DNA from: Candidatus Humimonas hydrogenitrophica
GTDB lineage: Bacteria; Gemmatimonadota; Gemmatimonadetes; Palauibacterales; Palauibacteraceae
Assembly: GCA_947581615.1 (NCBI GenBank)
Contig: CANPVD010000053.1
Span: 1-64,000 of the forward strand
Direction of reading: 5' to 3'
DNA length: 64,000 nt
The notes beneath the pieces were generated by a model. It saw only the letters and a list, made by a program, of their open reading frames with translations, did not search any database and was not told the origin of the DNA. Shown here piece by piece: positions 46,609 to 56,306 of the stretch; the first letter of the stretch is position 1; each line of letters opens with the position of its first letter. A program made the position numbers and the translations under genes.

Positions 46609-48177
46609 ATGATGAACCCCTCACGACGTGGCATCGTAGCCCGGTCGCTCGCCCTGGTCGCCGGAGCTCTCGCGTGCATGGCCATCGCCCTGCCCTCGTC
46701 CCTGCACGCGCAGGCCGAGGGAGCCGCGAATCCGAAGCCGCTCCAGGTCCACCTGGCCGCCACGGGGACCGGCGGCTTCCTGTATCCGTACGCCCACGTC
46801 GGCGTGTCCGGGCCCGCCTACGTGGCGGTGTTCGAGGTCCACCCCGACGTCGGCGCCGTCATGCTCTACCCGTTCACGCGCGCCCAGCGGGGGCGGGTGG
46901 CCCGCTCCGTGTCCATCGACCTGTCCGACATGGTGCTGGACCAGTACCGGCAGGAGTTCCGGCAGCTGACGCTCCCGAGGTTCGTGTACGCCTCGCGCGT
47001 CAGGACGCGCGGTTACCTGGTGGCGATCGCCTCGCGGCGCCCACTGGACACGAGCCTGCTCGAGGCGGGCCGGTTCCTGGAGTCCCCGGAAGCCATGGCC
47101 GAGCCCTACGACATCGTCGACCAGCTCGTGTCGCTCATCGTGCCCGAGCAGCCGGCCGGCGACTGGAGCTACGACGTTTACGGCTTCTTCAACGACCAGA
47201 ATCGCGTGCTGGCCTACCTGATGTCGCCGGGTTACATGATGTACGAGCGTGCCCTGCTCGGCTATCCGATGACCTTCTGCTACGCCAGTCCCGACCCGGC
47301 CTACTTCAGTGTCTTCGGACCGGCCTTCTACGGACCTTGCGGCCTGACGCCCTACGGCTGGTACTCGAGCTTCGGCTCGGGCCTGGCGTACGGCGGCTGG
47401 AATGGGTGGGGCTGGGGCTACGGCTACCGGCCGCATACGCGCCGGGAGCAGCCGCGCACGGCGGGCCCCGTCGACACCCGTGGCATGAGACCCGGCATGC
47501 CCCGCGACCGTGACCGGGCCACGGTCGTGGACGACGCGCCCGGCTCGACCGTGATGGCCGGCAAGGTCGCCGATGCCCGGCACGAGCGTGAGGGCGTGAC
47601 CGACGCGAAGAGGACGTCCGGCGCCTCGAGCCGGGACCCGGTGGACGCGGCCGAGCGCTTCCGGGAGATCCTCGATCAGCTCGGGGATGCCCGCAGCACC
47701 ACGGAGGTCGGTCCGGCGATGTTGCTTCGCGACCGGGCCGCGTTCGTCCGAGCCGGCCTGCGGCCGACGCCTCACCTGGCCTTCCAGATGGAGGCTCAGG
47801 CGATCGAGGCCCAGCGCCGACTCGAGCACCGGCTCACCTCCATGGGCGTCCCGGCCGGCGAGGCGGTCGCCGCCGCCGGGCAGCGCGGAGCCGCGCCGCG
47901 GATCGACTTCCTGGGCGGGGGTAGCCCCAGGGTGGTCCGGTCCTCCACCCCACGCACCCCTTCCCGGAGCCGTGGCGCGTCGCCGGCCCGCCGCCCGGCC
48001 CCGGTCCAGGGAGCCAGCCGAGTGCAGCGTTCGCACCTATCCCACCCGGCACCCGCCCGGCCGCGTCCGGTATCTCGTCCGGCCCCGCGTCCCGCGCCCC
48101 GCATGCCCGTCCACACGGCGCCGAGGCAGCCGCGTCCACACCAGGATCACGGCGGCGGCGGCCACGGACACGGCTGA
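46609..48177 (+). CDS. exported DUF4384-like protein, second paralogue with His/Gly tail
   Basis: Protein of 522 residues with a signal peptide (SLALVAGALACMAIALPSSLHA). The domain includes AYVAVFEVHPDVGAVMLYP and a Tyr/Gly/Trp-rich stretch (ASPDPAYFSVFGPAFYG; GGWNGWGWGYGY). The helical part, FQMEAQAIEAQRRLEHRL, matches the equivalent part of the upstream gene. The tail is Pro/Arg-rich and ends HQDHGGGGHGHG, a possible metal-binding or surface-associated segment. Start at ATG 46609 behind CCGGAGG; a second ATG follows directly. It is probably a duplication product of the upstream gene. Confidence 0.7.
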   Translation: MMNPSRRGIVARSLALVAGALACMAIALPSSLHAQAEGAANPKPLQVHLAATGTGGFLYPYAHVGVSGPAYVAVFEVHPDVGAVMLYPFTRAQRGRVARSVSIDLSDMVLDQYRQEFRQLTLPRFVYASRVRTRGYLVAIASRRPLDTSLLEAGRFLESPEAMAEPYDIVDQLVSLIVPEQPAGDWSYDVYGFFNDQNRVLAYLMSPGYMMYERALLGYPMTFCYASPDPAYFSVFGPAFYGPCGLTPYGWYSSFGSGLAYGGWNGWGWGYGYRPHTRREQPRTAGPVDTRGMRPGMPRDRDRATVVDDAPGSTVMAGKVADARHEREGVTDAKRTSGASSRDPVDAAERFREILDQLGDARSTTEVGPAMLLRDRAAFVRAGLRPTPHLAFQMEAQAIEAQRRLEHRLTSMGVPAGEAVAAAGQRGAAPRIDFLGGGSPRVVRSSTPRTPSRSRGASPARRPAPVQGASRVQRSHLSHPAPARPRPVSRPAPRPAPRMPVHTAPRQPRPHQDHGGGGHGHG

Positions 48178-48186
48178 CCGGCGGGG

Positions 48187-49293
48187 CTAGGGCCCGACGG
48201 CTCCTGCGCCCGCGGCTCCCGTCCGGCTCCCGGGTGGGAGCCGCCGCGTCTCTCCGTGCTGCAGCAGCCACAGGCTGCCGGGCGCCCGGGCATCGTCCCA
48301 CGCGCGTCGTAGCCGCGCCGGCGGATCCTCCATCGGCTCGTCGGTGAGCCGGAAGGTGCCCCAGTGCACGGGGACCAGAGCACCGGCCCGCTCCTCCTTC
48401 CCCGCGCTCAGGTCGTGCCAGGCCTGCACGGCCTCCTCGGGGCTCATGTGCACGGGGCGCATGAACCAGCGAGGCTCGTAGGCCCCGATCGGGAGCAGGG
48501 CCGCGTCGAAAGGACCGAGCCGCCCGCCGATCGCGCCGAACTCGGGATGGTAGCCCGTATCACCGGCGAAGTACACCCGCCTTCCCCCCGCCTCCATGCT
48601 CCAGCCGCACCACAGCCTCCGGTTTCGGTCGAAGAGGCCCCGCGAGGCGAAGTGTCGTGCCGGCGTGCAGGTGACCCGGACCGGGGCGCCGCGCACCTCC
48701 TGCCGGACATCCTCCCACCAGTCCAGCTCCCGCGCTCTCCGGACGCCCCAGCGCGACAGGAGCTCGGCCACGCCGAGGGGTACGATCCAGCGCGCCGCCG
48801 GCTGCAGGCGAACCAGGCGCCGGACGGTGTCGGCGTCCAGGTGGTCGTAGTGGTCGTGGGAGACGAGGACCAGGTCCAGCGGAGGCAGCTCGGACAGATC
48901 GAGGGGCGGGGGCACCCAGCGCAAGGGCCCGGCGAATCCGACGGGCGAGGCTCGACGGCTCCAGATGGGATCGGTGAGCACGTTGACGGGCCCGAGCTGG
49001 AGCAAGGCGCTGGCGTGCCCCAGCCAGGTCACCGCCAGCTCGCCGTCCGCCGCCCGAGGACGGGGCGGCGTCGGACCGGTCGTGGAGAACAGGTCCGGGT
49101 CGCGGCGCTCGAACAGGGCCTCCAGCTTTCGGCGCGAGAAGCTCCAGCGGAGAAACTGGAGAAAGCCGTGGCGGAGATCACCCGGCCACGGGTTGCGGAA
49201 CCGTCCGTCGGAGCGCCGGTGCAGCGACCCGGACGGGACCGCTCCGGAGCCGGCGACGGCCGGGGGCCTGTCGCGTCCGCGGGGCGGATTCAT
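48187..49293 (-). CDS. MBL-fold metallohydrolase (NAPE-PLD/UlaG-like)
   Basis: Metallo-beta-lactamase-fold protein of 368 residues. The metal-binding motif is SHDHYDHLD (HxHxDH), preceded by WLGHASALLQLGPVNVLTDPIW, followed by TPARHFASRG, FAGDTGYH and LVPVHWGTF with later ligands. The context (WFMRPVHMSPEEAVQAW) and the order of motifs match the lipid/phosphodiesterase-type MBL enzymes related to NAPE-PLD. The ATG at 49293 gives a family-like length; no strong ribosome site is seen. It converges on the second DUF4384 paralogue and is divergent from the large peptidase-barrel gene. Confidence 0.88.
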   Translation of the reverse strand: MNPPRGRDRPPAVAGSGAVPSGSLHRRSDGRFRNPWPGDLRHGFLQFLRWSFSRRKLEALFERRDPDLFSTTGPTPPRPRAADGELAVTWLGHASALLQLGPVNVLTDPIWSRRASPVGFAGPLRWVPPPLDLSELPPLDLVLVSHDHYDHLDADTVRRLVRLQPAARWIVPLGVAELLSRWGVRRARELDWWEDVRQEVRGAPVRVTCTPARHFASRGLFDRNRRLWCGWSMEAGGRRVYFAGDTGYHPEFGAIGGRLGPFDAALLPIGAYEPRWFMRPVHMSPEEAVQAWHDLSAGKEERAGALVPVHWGTFRLTDEPMEDPPARLRRAWDDARAPGSLWLLQHGETRRLPPGSRTGAAGAGAVGP

Positions 49294-49462
49294 GGGGTCC
49301 AATGTGGAGCCGGGGCGCGCGCCGCGATACCCGACTCGGGGCGCGGCACTTCCCACGCGGAACGGACGTTGCCCATGCGGGTCCCTATACGGGTATGCTC
49401 GCCATGGAGATGGGCCGGGACGGACGCGGGCGAGCCGGAAATCCGACGTGAGGCGGTGGAGC

Positions 49463-52400
49463 ATGGCGGCAGGCAAGCGACGCTGGATGGCGCTGGTGAT
49501 CGCGGTTGTGGCGGCGGCCCTCTTCTCTCCGGTCGGTGCCCGCGCTCAGTACTTCGGCCGCAACCAGGTCCGATACAAGTCGTTCGACTTCAAGGTGCTC
49601 GCCACCGAGCACTTCGACATCTACTACTACCCGGGCGAGGAGCAGCTCGCCGAGAACACCGGCCGCATGGCCGAGCGCTGGTACTCGCGGCTGTCGCGCC
49701 TCATGGACGACGACCTCAAGGGGCGCCAGCCGCTCATCATGTACGCCACGCGCCAGGCGTACGACCAGACCAACATCGCCAACGTGGCCGGGAGCGAGGG
49801 CGTCACGGAGCCCTTCCGCCGCCGGGTGGTCCTGTTCTCCCAGGGTCCGCTGGCCGCCACCGACCACGTGATCGGCCACGAGCTCGTCCACGCCTTCCAG
49901 TACGACATCTCCGGCATCGACCCCACGACGCCCCTGTACGGGGCGCCCTCCATGAACGGGCTGCCGGGCTGGATGATCGAGGGCATGGCGGAGTACCTGT
50001 CCAAGGGCCCCCATGACCCGCTGACGGCCACCTGGGTGAGGGACGCGCTCCGCAGCAAGGACGTGAAGCTCCCGAGCCTCGGAGATCTCGAGAATTCGCG
50101 GAAGTACTTCCCGTATCGGTGGGGCCAGGCCCTGTGGGCCTACATCGGCGGTGTGTGGGGTGACAGCACGGTGCAGCGCATCTACAGGACCGCGCTCCGC
50201 ACGGGTCGGGCCGGACCGGCCATCCAGGTGGTCACCGGGTTGCCGGCCGACACCGTGGTCCAGCACTGGCACGACGCCATCCGGCGGGAGTGGGGCCCGC
50301 TCATCGACTCCACCGACCAGCCGGATGCGTTCGGAAGGCAGATCATCGAAGGCTCCAAAGACGTGATGTACAACGTGGGTCCGTCCGTGAGCCCCGACGG
50401 CAAGCGGGTGGCCTACCTCTCCACCAAGAGCCGGTTCTCGATGGACCTGTATCTGGCCGACGCGAACACCGGCCACGTGATCCGCCAGGTCACCAAGACC
50501 GCGTTCGACCCGCACTTCGGGAACCTGGAGTCGGAGAGCTCGGCGGGCGCCTGGGCCCCCGACAACCGCCGCTTCGCGCTGGCCGCCGTGTCGGGCGACC
50601 AGCCGGTCATCGCCATCTACGACATGGACACGGGCAGCAAGGTCAAGGAGCTGCCCATGAAGGACCTGGGCCAGGTGTACAACCCGACCTGGTCGCCCGA
50701 GGGACGGCGAATCGCGTTCGTGGCCATGGAGGGCGGCCTCCTGGACCTGTACGTCGTCGACGTGGACACCGACGCGGTCACCCGGCTCACGCACGACGAG
50801 TTCACCGAGCTCCAGCCGTCGTGGTCCCCGGACGGCAGCCGCATCGCCTTCGTCACCGACCGGTTCGGGGCCGACCTGGGCGACCTGCACATGGGGCACT
50901 ACCGGCTGGCCTCCGTGGACACGACCGGCGGGGACCTGCGGGGACTGCCGTCGTTCGACAGCGCCACGAACATCAACCCGACCTGGGCGCCGGACGGGAA
51001 GTCCGTGTACTTCGTGGCCGATCCGAGGGGCATCCCCGACCTCTTCCGGGCGGACGTGGGCTCGGGGCAGATCCGGCGGGTCACCAACGTGCTGGGGGGC
51101 GTGGGCGGGATCACCGAGCTGAGCCCGGCCGTGTCCGTGTCGTCGGAGACCGGCGCCGTGGTGTTCAGCGCGTTCGTGAACGGCTCGTTCAGCGTCTACC
51201 GGATCGACGATCCGAAGGTGCTGGCCGGCACGGCCGACACGACGACGACGTTCACCGACGCCGGGGCGCTGCCGCCCCCCGATCGCGCCGGCTCGGAGGT
51301 AGCGACACTGCTCGGGAACCCGCGACTCGGCCTTCCGGACGCCGCCACTTTCCAGCGTCACGACTACAACTCGGCCCTCGGCCTGGACTACGTAGCCCAG
51401 CCCTCGCTCGGGGCCGGGATCAGCTCGTTCGGGAGCTACATCGGGGGAGGCGCGGCGCTCCTGTGGGGTGACATGCTGGGGAACCACTCCCTCATCACCC
51501 AGCTCCAGCTCCAGATCGTCAACGGAAACGTCCTCAACGGCATCGGCGCGGTCGCCACCTACGTCAACCGGACGCACCGGCTGAACTGGGGCATCCAGGC
51601 CGGACAGATCCCGCAGTTCTCGCAGTACTACGGAGGGGGTGGCTGCGGGACGCAGAACGGGCGGCTCGTGTGCGCGGACGTGATCTACGACTTCTGGCAG
51701 ACGGACCGGCGGGCCCTGGGCATGGCCATCTATCCACTCAGCTCGGTGATGCGGCTCGAGTTCCAGGGCGGGATCGAGCAGATCGGCTTCCACGCGGAGA
51801 CCGAGACCCAGATCTTCGACTACATCACCGGCCAGCAGCTCAGCAACAACAGGGTCAATGCTGCGGCCTGCTCCGACACGGCTTCCTTCCTGACCAGCTT
51901 CTGCGAGCCCGGCTCCCTCACCGAGGGGACGGCCTCGGCCGCGCTCGTCTACGACAACTCGATCTCGGGCCCGACGGGGCCGATCCTCGGCCACCGGTTC
52001 CGCATCGAGGCCGATCCCTCGGCCGGGACCCTGAACTACGTGTCCGCGCTGGCCGACCTCCGCGAGTACGTCATGCCCTTCTGGCCCGTGACGCTCGCGG
52101 GCCGGGTCATGCAGTACGGCCGCTACGGGAGCGGGGCCGGAGACGATCGACTCGGCATCCTGTTCCTGGGCTACCCGACCCTGGTGCGCGGTTACAACTA
52201 CGGGTCGTTCAGCACGGCCAACTGCGACCCGAACCAGCCGATCTCCCAGTGCTCGGAGATCAAGGTGTACAACGAGCTGTTCGGCAGCCGCATGGCGGTG
52301 GCCAACGCCGAGCTGCGCATCCCGCTGACCGGGCCGATCGGGGTGTTCCACACGGGCTCGCTGGTGCCGCCCGTCGACCTGTTCGGGTTCGTGGACGGCG

Positions 52401-52597
52401 GCGTGGCGTGGGGCCGTAACCCGGTCACGGCCAGTGAGCAGAAGTTGAACCTGAACCAGTACGGCGTGTCGAGCGCGGGCTTCGGCGGGAGGCTGAACCT
52501 GTTCGGCTTCGCCGTGGCGGACGTCTACTGGGTGAAGCCGTTCCAGAGACCCGGCAAGGGCGGCTACGTGGGCTTCGACCTGTCGCCCGCGTTCTGA
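49463..52597 (+). CDS. metallopeptidase/TolB-propeller/Omp85-like barrel fusion protein
   Basis: Secreted 1044-residue protein with a signal peptide (LVIAVVAAALFSPVGARA). Three parts are visible. Residues about 35-290 form a gluzincin-like peptidase domain with HELVH at 139-143 and a downstream GWMIEGMAEYL that could supply the third zinc ligand. Residues about 300-620 hold five or more TolB/WD-type repeats (SVSPDGKRVAYLS, TWSPEGRRIAFVA, SWSPDGSRIAFVTD, TWAPDGKSVYFVAD). Residues about 670-1044 are beta-barrel-like and end [11 protein letters not shown] with a terminal Phe; LGYPTLVRGYNYGSF resembles the conserved Omp85 barrel segment. It probably sits in the outer membrane as a surface protease. 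ATG at 49463 follows GGCGGTGGAGC. Confidence 0.82.
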   Translation: MAAGKRRWMALVIAVVAAALFSPVGARAQYFGRNQVRYKSFDFKVLATEHFDIYYYPGEEQLAENTGRMAERWYSRLSRLMDDDLKGRQPLIMYATRQAYDQTNIANVAGSEGVTEPFRRRVVLFSQGPLAATDHVIGHELVHAFQYDISGIDPTTPLYGAPSMNGLPGWMIEGMAEYLSKGPHDPLTATWVRDALRSKDVKLPSLGDLENSRKYFPYRWGQALWAYIGGVWGDSTVQRIYRTALRTGRAGPAIQVVTGLPADTVVQHWHDAIRREWGPLIDSTDQPDAFGRQIIEGSKDVMYNVGPSVSPDGKRVAYLSTKSRFSMDLYLADANTGHVIRQVTKTAFDPHFGNLESESSAGAWAPDNRRFALAAVSGDQPVIAIYDMDTGSKVKELPMKDLGQVYNPTWSPEGRRIAFVAMEGGLLDLYVVDVDTDAVTRLTHDEFTELQPSWSPDGSRIAFVTDRFGADLGDLHMGHYRLASVDTTGGDLRGLPSFDSATNINPTWAPDGKSVYFVADPRGIPDLFRADVGSGQIRRVTNVLGGVGGITELSPAVSVSSETGAVVFSAFVNGSFSVYRIDDPKVLAGTADTTTTFTDAGALPPPDRAGSEVATLLGNPRLGLPDAATFQRHDYNSALGLDYVAQPSLGAGISSFGSYIGGGAALLWGDMLGNHSLITQLQLQIVNGNVLNGIGAVATYVNRTHRLNWGIQAGQIPQFSQYYGGGGCGTQNGRLVCADVIYDFWQTDRRALGMAIYPLSSVMRLEFQGGIEQIGFHAETETQIFDYITGQQLSNNRVNAAACSDTASFLTSFCEPGSLTEGTASAALVYDNSISGPTGPILGHRFRIEADPSAGTLNYVSALADLREYVMPFWPVTLAGRVMQYGRYGSGAGDDRLGILFLGYPTLVRGYNYGSFSTANCDPNQPISQCSEIKVYNELFGSRMAVANAELRIPLTGPIGVFHTGSLVPPVDLFGFVDGGVAWGRNPVTASEQKLNLNQYGVSSAGFGGRLNLFGFAVADVYWVKPFQRPGKGGYVGFDLSPAF

Positions 52598-52863
52598 GAC
52601 CCTGACGGCGGGGGATCGCCGGGGCGCCGGTCGTGCGCCCCGACCTCCCTCAACACCTCGGTCACTTCACGGCCCTCGAGCGCGACCTTCCGGTGGAGGT
52701 CCCAGGCCAGCCAGGTCCGGGCGTCGTTCAGATGGGCCCGCAGCTCCGCCTGGTTCTCCTCGTCCTGGAGGGCCGGGTCGGCGGCCAGGTGCTCGAGCTC
52801 CACGATCCAGTCGGTGATCTCGTCGGCGGAGCTGAACCGCCCCACCGGCGGCTGCAGGTTCAC
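52564..52863 (-). CDS. small acidic protein coupled to the M1 peptidase gene (hypothetical)
   Basis: Protein of 99 residues, not recognised. It is helical and acidic in the middle ([39 protein letters not shown]), with a basic C-terminal part. Its GTG start at 52863 overlaps the M1 peptidase stop as GTGA, which argues that it is a real, translationally coupled gene rather than a chance frame. Its last 34 bases overlap the end of the convergent fusion-protein gene. No signal peptide, so probably cytoplasmic. Confidence 0.6.
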   Translation of the reverse strand: MNLQPPVGRFSSADEITDWIVELEHLAADPALQDEENQAELRAHLNDARTWLAWDLHRKVALEGREVTEVLREVGAHDRRPGDPPPSGSQNAGDRSKPT

Positions 52864-54980
52864 GACCCGCCCGTCCAGCGGTCGTTGTCAGGCCGCACGT
52901 CGGGCAGCCGGTGGTCCGGGTCGAGGGTCACCGAGACCAGGGGCCGCGTGGAGGCGTAGCGGAAGGTGTACGTCCCGCCGGTCTCCCAGATCTCCACCGG
53001 AAGGCGCACCGTGCCGGTCGCCCCTCCCTCCTGCTCGACCCGGACCGTGGTCGGCATCGCCAGTCGGCCCAGGTTGGCGATCGTGATCAGCGAGCCCTTC
53101 GAGGGGTCCCCGTCCACGTAGGCGACCTTCCGCACCGCCTGGTCCAGCCGCCACGTCCGCAGGAACCACCCCTTCCAGAACCAGCCCAGGTCCTCCCCGG
53201 CCACGTCGTCGATGGTGCGGAAGAAGTCGGCGGGCTGCGGGTGCCTGTAGGCCCACCGGCGGATGTACGCCCGGAAGGCCCGGTCGAAGCGGTCCGGTCC
53301 CAGGATGTACTCCCGCAGCAATACCAGGCCCAGCGCCGGCTTGTAATAGGAGACAGGGTGGCGGTAGGCGCCCGTGACCGCATCCGCCCTGGAGTCGATG
53401 GGCGGAGCGTTCGGATCGAGGAGGAGCGGTACGATCTCGTGGGCCGGGTTGCCCCCCTTCGGGGCGTACTCCCCATCGCGCTTGGGCGCGTACTCGCCTC
53501 CGTTGAATGCGTCCGAGGCGTAGATGTCGATGAAGGTGTTGAATCCCTCGTCCATCCAGGCGTGACGACGCTCGTCGGAGCCCACCACCATCGGGAACCA
53601 CTCGTGCCCGAACTCGTGCGCGGTGACGCTCCACAGCCCCTTTCCCTTCGCCCGCACGCTGCAGAACACGATGCCCGGGTACTCCATGCCGCCCACCGGG
53701 CCACCCACGTTGACGGCGGTCGGATAGGGATAGGGATACCAGTGCTTCGAGAAGATCTCGATGGCCCCCTTGGTGTACTCCGTGGACCGCCCCCACGCCG
53801 AGTCCCCCGCCGCCTCCTGCGGGTAGGCCGACATGGCCAGGGCGTGCCGCCCGCCGGGCAGGTCGATGCGGGCCGCGTCCCAGACGAACGCCGGCGAGGC
53901 CGCGAACGCCACGTCGCGGGTGTGGTCCATGTGGAAGTGCCAGGTGAGCGGCCCGCTCCCGGCGGGCCGGGTCGAGGGTTCGCCGACCTCGCCCGCGCTC
54001 CGGATGAACACGGTCTCGTCGCTGCCGCGGGCTTTCTCGAGGCGCTCTCGCTGGCGCGTCGTCAGTACCTCGTTCGGGTTCAGGAGGCGCCCGGAGCCCA
54101 CCACGAGGTAGCTCCGGGGCACCTGAACGGTGTAGTCGATGTCGCCGTAGTCCAGGTAGAACTCCCCCGTTCCGAGGAAGGGGAGCGTGTTCCAGCCGCG
54201 CACGTCATCGTACACGGCCATGCGGGGGTACCACTGGGCCAGGTCGAACAGGGGCCCGGCCTTCGTGTCCATCCAGCCCGTCCGCCCCCGCCCCCCGGCC
54301 GGAATCACGAACGAGTAGCCGATCTCGATCCGCACCCGCCCTCCGCCCGGGGCGAGGGCCCGCGTCAGCGGGATCTGCATGCGCGTTCCCACGATGTGCA
54401 CGTCCGGATGCTCGCGGCGGTCCCCCTGGACGACCACCACCGAGTCGATGCGGTAACCCTCCGCGTCCGGGCCGGGAGCCGGCTGGTCCGCCATGCCCTC
54501 GCCCGGGACCAGCGCCCCACCCCGGGCGCCCGCCGTCCGCTCCGAACGCGAGCCCGGTCGCCGAATGTTCTGGTCGAGCTGGAGCCACAGGAAGCGCAGC
54601 GAATCCGGGCTGGCGTTCGTGTAGGTGATCATCTCGTGGCCGGCCAGCCGGTGGGCGTCCGGCTCGAGGCGGGCCTCGATCCGGTAATCCGCCCGGTTGG
54701 ACCAGTAGGAGGGACCGGGGGCGCCGTTCGCGCTGCGGGTCGGCGTCGAGGGAAAGGAGAGGAAGCCGTTGTCGAACGCGGCGTGCGCGTCGTAGGGTCC
54801 GATCGTCGCCGTCGTGTCCGCCCCGGTCACCTCCCGCCTGGCCGGGACTCCGCCCGGCTCCGCGGCGGCGCCACGCGGCATCGCCAGCGACGCGACCCCG
54901 ATCAGGAGCGGCAGGGCCCGGAGCCGCCCCCGTGGCCAGGCGGCGAAGGAGCGGCGAACGGATTCGAGTGTGGACTGCAT
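52860..54980 (-). CDS. M1-family zinc aminopeptidase, exported
   Basis: Secreted or periplasmic peptidase of 706 residues with an N-terminal signal segment (about residues 20-40). The zinc site is HEFGH at 455-459 with Glu478 in MDEGFNTF, exactly HExxH-x18-E. The substrate-binding GxMEN motif appears as GGMEYP (430-435), with Tyr in place of the usual Asn. The C-terminal half contains [21 protein letters not shown]. The first 300 residues form the beta-rich N-terminal domain. It is overlapped at its 3' end by the small gene and is divergent from the small 60-residue gene at 55288. Confidence 0.92.
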   Translation of the reverse strand: MQSTLESVRRSFAAWPRGRLRALPLLIGVASLAMPRGAAAEPGGVPARREVTGADTTATIGPYDAHAAFDNGFLSFPSTPTRSANGAPGPSYWSNRADYRIEARLEPDAHRLAGHEMITYTNASPDSLRFLWLQLDQNIRRPGSRSERTAGARGGALVPGEGMADQPAPGPDAEGYRIDSVVVVQGDRREHPDVHIVGTRMQIPLTRALAPGGGRVRIEIGYSFVIPAGGRGRTGWMDTKAGPLFDLAQWYPRMAVYDDVRGWNTLPFLGTGEFYLDYGDIDYTVQVPRSYLVVGSGRLLNPNEVLTTRQRERLEKARGSDETVFIRSAGEVGEPSTRPAGSGPLTWHFHMDHTRDVAFAASPAFVWDAARIDLPGGRHALAMSAYPQEAAGDSAWGRSTEYTKGAIEIFSKHWYPYPYPTAVNVGGPVGGMEYPGIVFCSVRAKGKGLWSVTAHEFGHEWFPMVVGSDERRHAWMDEGFNTFIDIYASDAFNGGEYAPKRDGEYAPKGGNPAHEIVPLLLDPNAPPIDSRADAVTGAYRHPVSYYKPALGLVLLREYILGPDRFDRAFRAYIRRWAYRHPQPADFFRTIDDVAGEDLGWFWKGWFLRTWRLDQAVRKVAYVDGDPSKGSLITIANLGRLAMPTTVRVEQEGGATGTVRLPVEIWETGGTYTFRYASTRPLVSVTLDPDHRLPDVRPDNDRWTGGS

Positions 54981-55287
54981 GGCTGTCGTCTCCCGGCTGC
55001 GGCTCCGACCGCCGGCGCCCCGCGCGTCGGCTCGCCGAAGCTAGGCCTCCGGCACCGCCCGGCCAAGCGGGGGTGGCCCCGGCGCCGCGGGTTCACCGCG
55101 GGATCGATGCGCACGCGCCACACCTCGGGAGACGCTACGCGAGGACGCTCCGCGAGGCGATCGGGGTAATACCTTGCTCGCCAAGGAACTACGGAAGCAG
55201 CTCTCGGCCCGGATCCGGGCACGACGCTTGACCTGTCGGGGAAGCGGCATGTGCGAACGCACCACGGGCTCAACCCGGAGGCACAGG
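54981..55287. other. intergenic region, no supported gene
   Basis: A 307-base stretch between the divergent M1 peptidase and small-protein genes. It should hold both promoters. A TTG-initiated extension of the small protein from 55174 (38 extra residues, basic and cysteine-containing) is open but has no good ribosome site. I see no RNA gene or repeat in it. Confidence 0.5.
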
Positions 55288-55470
55288 ATGGACGTTCTGG
55301 CGTCTACACCACGCGAGCACGAGGACTGGATCGTGGCTGAAGTGACCACGGGACGGATTCGGCTGCGGCTGCGGGACGGCGGCGGGAGCCTGCGGCTGAA
55401 CCGCGCCGGCACCCCGGCCGATCTCAAGCCGGGCGACGTCGTGAGACTGCCGGCCCGCGACCAGGCCTGA
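55288..55470 (+). CDS. small hypothetical protein
   Basis: Protein of 60 residues starting MDVLASTPREHEDWIVAEVT. It reads like a small beta-rich domain (VTTGRIRLRLRDGGGSLRLN; LKPGDVVRLPARDQA), the second half suggesting an OB-fold or SH3-like strand order, but I do not recognise the family. The ATG has GGAGGCACAGG upstream. It lies between the divergent M1 peptidase gene and the convergent UspA gene. It could be a chance frame, but composition and start site look genuine. Confidence 0.45.
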   Translation: MDVLASTPREHEDWIVAEVTTGRIRLRLRDGGGSLRLNRAGTPADLKPGDVVRLPARDQA

Positions 55471-55525
55471 GCGGCCGGTCCGCCGACGGCTCAGGGAGCT
55501 CGCCACCGGGCCGGACCGGCCCGGT

Positions 55526-55942
55526 TCAGCGAATGAGCAGCACGGGCGTCTGGGCCAGGATCGCGACCTTGTGGCTGAGGGTGCCCAGGTTGCGGGTGGG
55601 CTCGTCCAGGTCCTGGCGGTGGGAGCTGAGCACGATGAGGTCGATGTCCTGCTCGGCCGCGTACTCCACGATCTCCCGGGCCCGCTCCCCGTACACCACC
55701 TGCTGGCGGTGCTCGAGTCCCGCTTCCTGCAGCGGCCGGCTCATGGCCTCCATTGCCGTGGCGGCTCGCGCCTCGAGCTCCCCATAGAAGTCCTCGAGCT
55801 CCTCGAACGGCAGATCGAGGGGCTCGATCACGTGGATGAGCGTCACCAGGGCCCCACCCCACTCGGCCAGCTCGCGCGCCCATTCCACGGCGCGACGGTT
55901 CTTGTCGGTCAGGTCCACCGGGACCAGGATGCGCTGGAACAT
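55526..55942 (-). CDS. universal stress protein (UspA family)
   Basis: Cytoplasmic Usp-fold protein of 138 residues starting FQRILVPVDLTDKNRRAVEWA, with IDLIVLSSHRQ and LGTLSHKVAILAQTPVLLI at the C-terminus. In ATP-binding Usps the last region reads G-x2-G-x9-G-S/T; here the first glycines are replaced (SSHRQDLD) although GTLSHK remains, so nucleotide binding is uncertain. It starts 3 bases after the DUF2892 gene stop and is probably cotranscribed with it. Confidence 0.9.
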   Translation of the reverse strand: MFQRILVPVDLTDKNRRAVEWARELAEWGGALVTLIHVIEPLDLPFEELEDFYGELEARAATAMEAMSRPLQEAGLEHRQQVVYGERAREIVEYAAEQDIDLIVLSSHRQDLDEPTRNLGTLSHKVAILAQTPVLLIR

Positions 55943-55945
55943 CGG

Positions 55946-56182
55946 TCAGCCGGCCCGTCCGCTCGGCGACATCCGGTCTCCCCCGGAGGTGTCGACACCC
56001 AGCAGGGCGTAAGCGGGGCAGAAGCGCACGACGCCCGTCAGGAGCAGGACGCCTCCGACGATCCAGCCGGCGACGGCCCATCCCGACCTGGCCACTCCGA
56101 ACAGCGCCGCGGCCACGCACACGAGCCCGATCACGACGCGGAAGGTGGCGTCTCCGCGCCCCACGTTACTGATGCTCGACAT
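55946..56182 (-). CDS. DUF2892 small membrane protein
   Basis: Membrane protein of 78 residues starting MSSISNVGRGDATFRVVIGL. Two hydrophobic helices and the signature VVRFCPAYALLGVDT identify the DUF2892 (YgaP transmembrane-type) family. The CPAYALLG segment often carries a conserved Cys and occurs with rhodanese domains, absent here. GAGGAGG 7 bases upstream fixes the ATG. The downstream UspA gene is 3 bases away, suggesting a stress-related unit. Confidence 0.88.
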   Translation of the reverse strand: MSSISNVGRGDATFRVVIGLVCVAAALFGVARSGWAVAGWIVGGVLLLTGVVRFCPAYALLGVDTSGGDRMSPSGRAG

Positions 56183-56306
56183 GTCGGCCTCCTCTGAGGA
56201 TACGAGGCCAATGTCGAGCGGGGCCGGGATCGGCGCTGTCGGGAAGTTCCACTGCCGTCCGGTGGGAGCCTCGCGGAGAGCGGTGTAGGGAATCTCCCGC
56301 GCCACC

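Noticed and set aside
49385-52351. 988-codon frame antisense to the peptidase-barrel gene
   Set aside because: No motifs, typical shadow composition; the plus-strand protein has clear domains and signal peptide.
55174-55287. TTG-initiated N-terminal extension of the 60-residue protein
   Set aside because: Weak start, basic and cysteine-rich residues unlike the rest, and a better ATG with a ribosome site at 55288.
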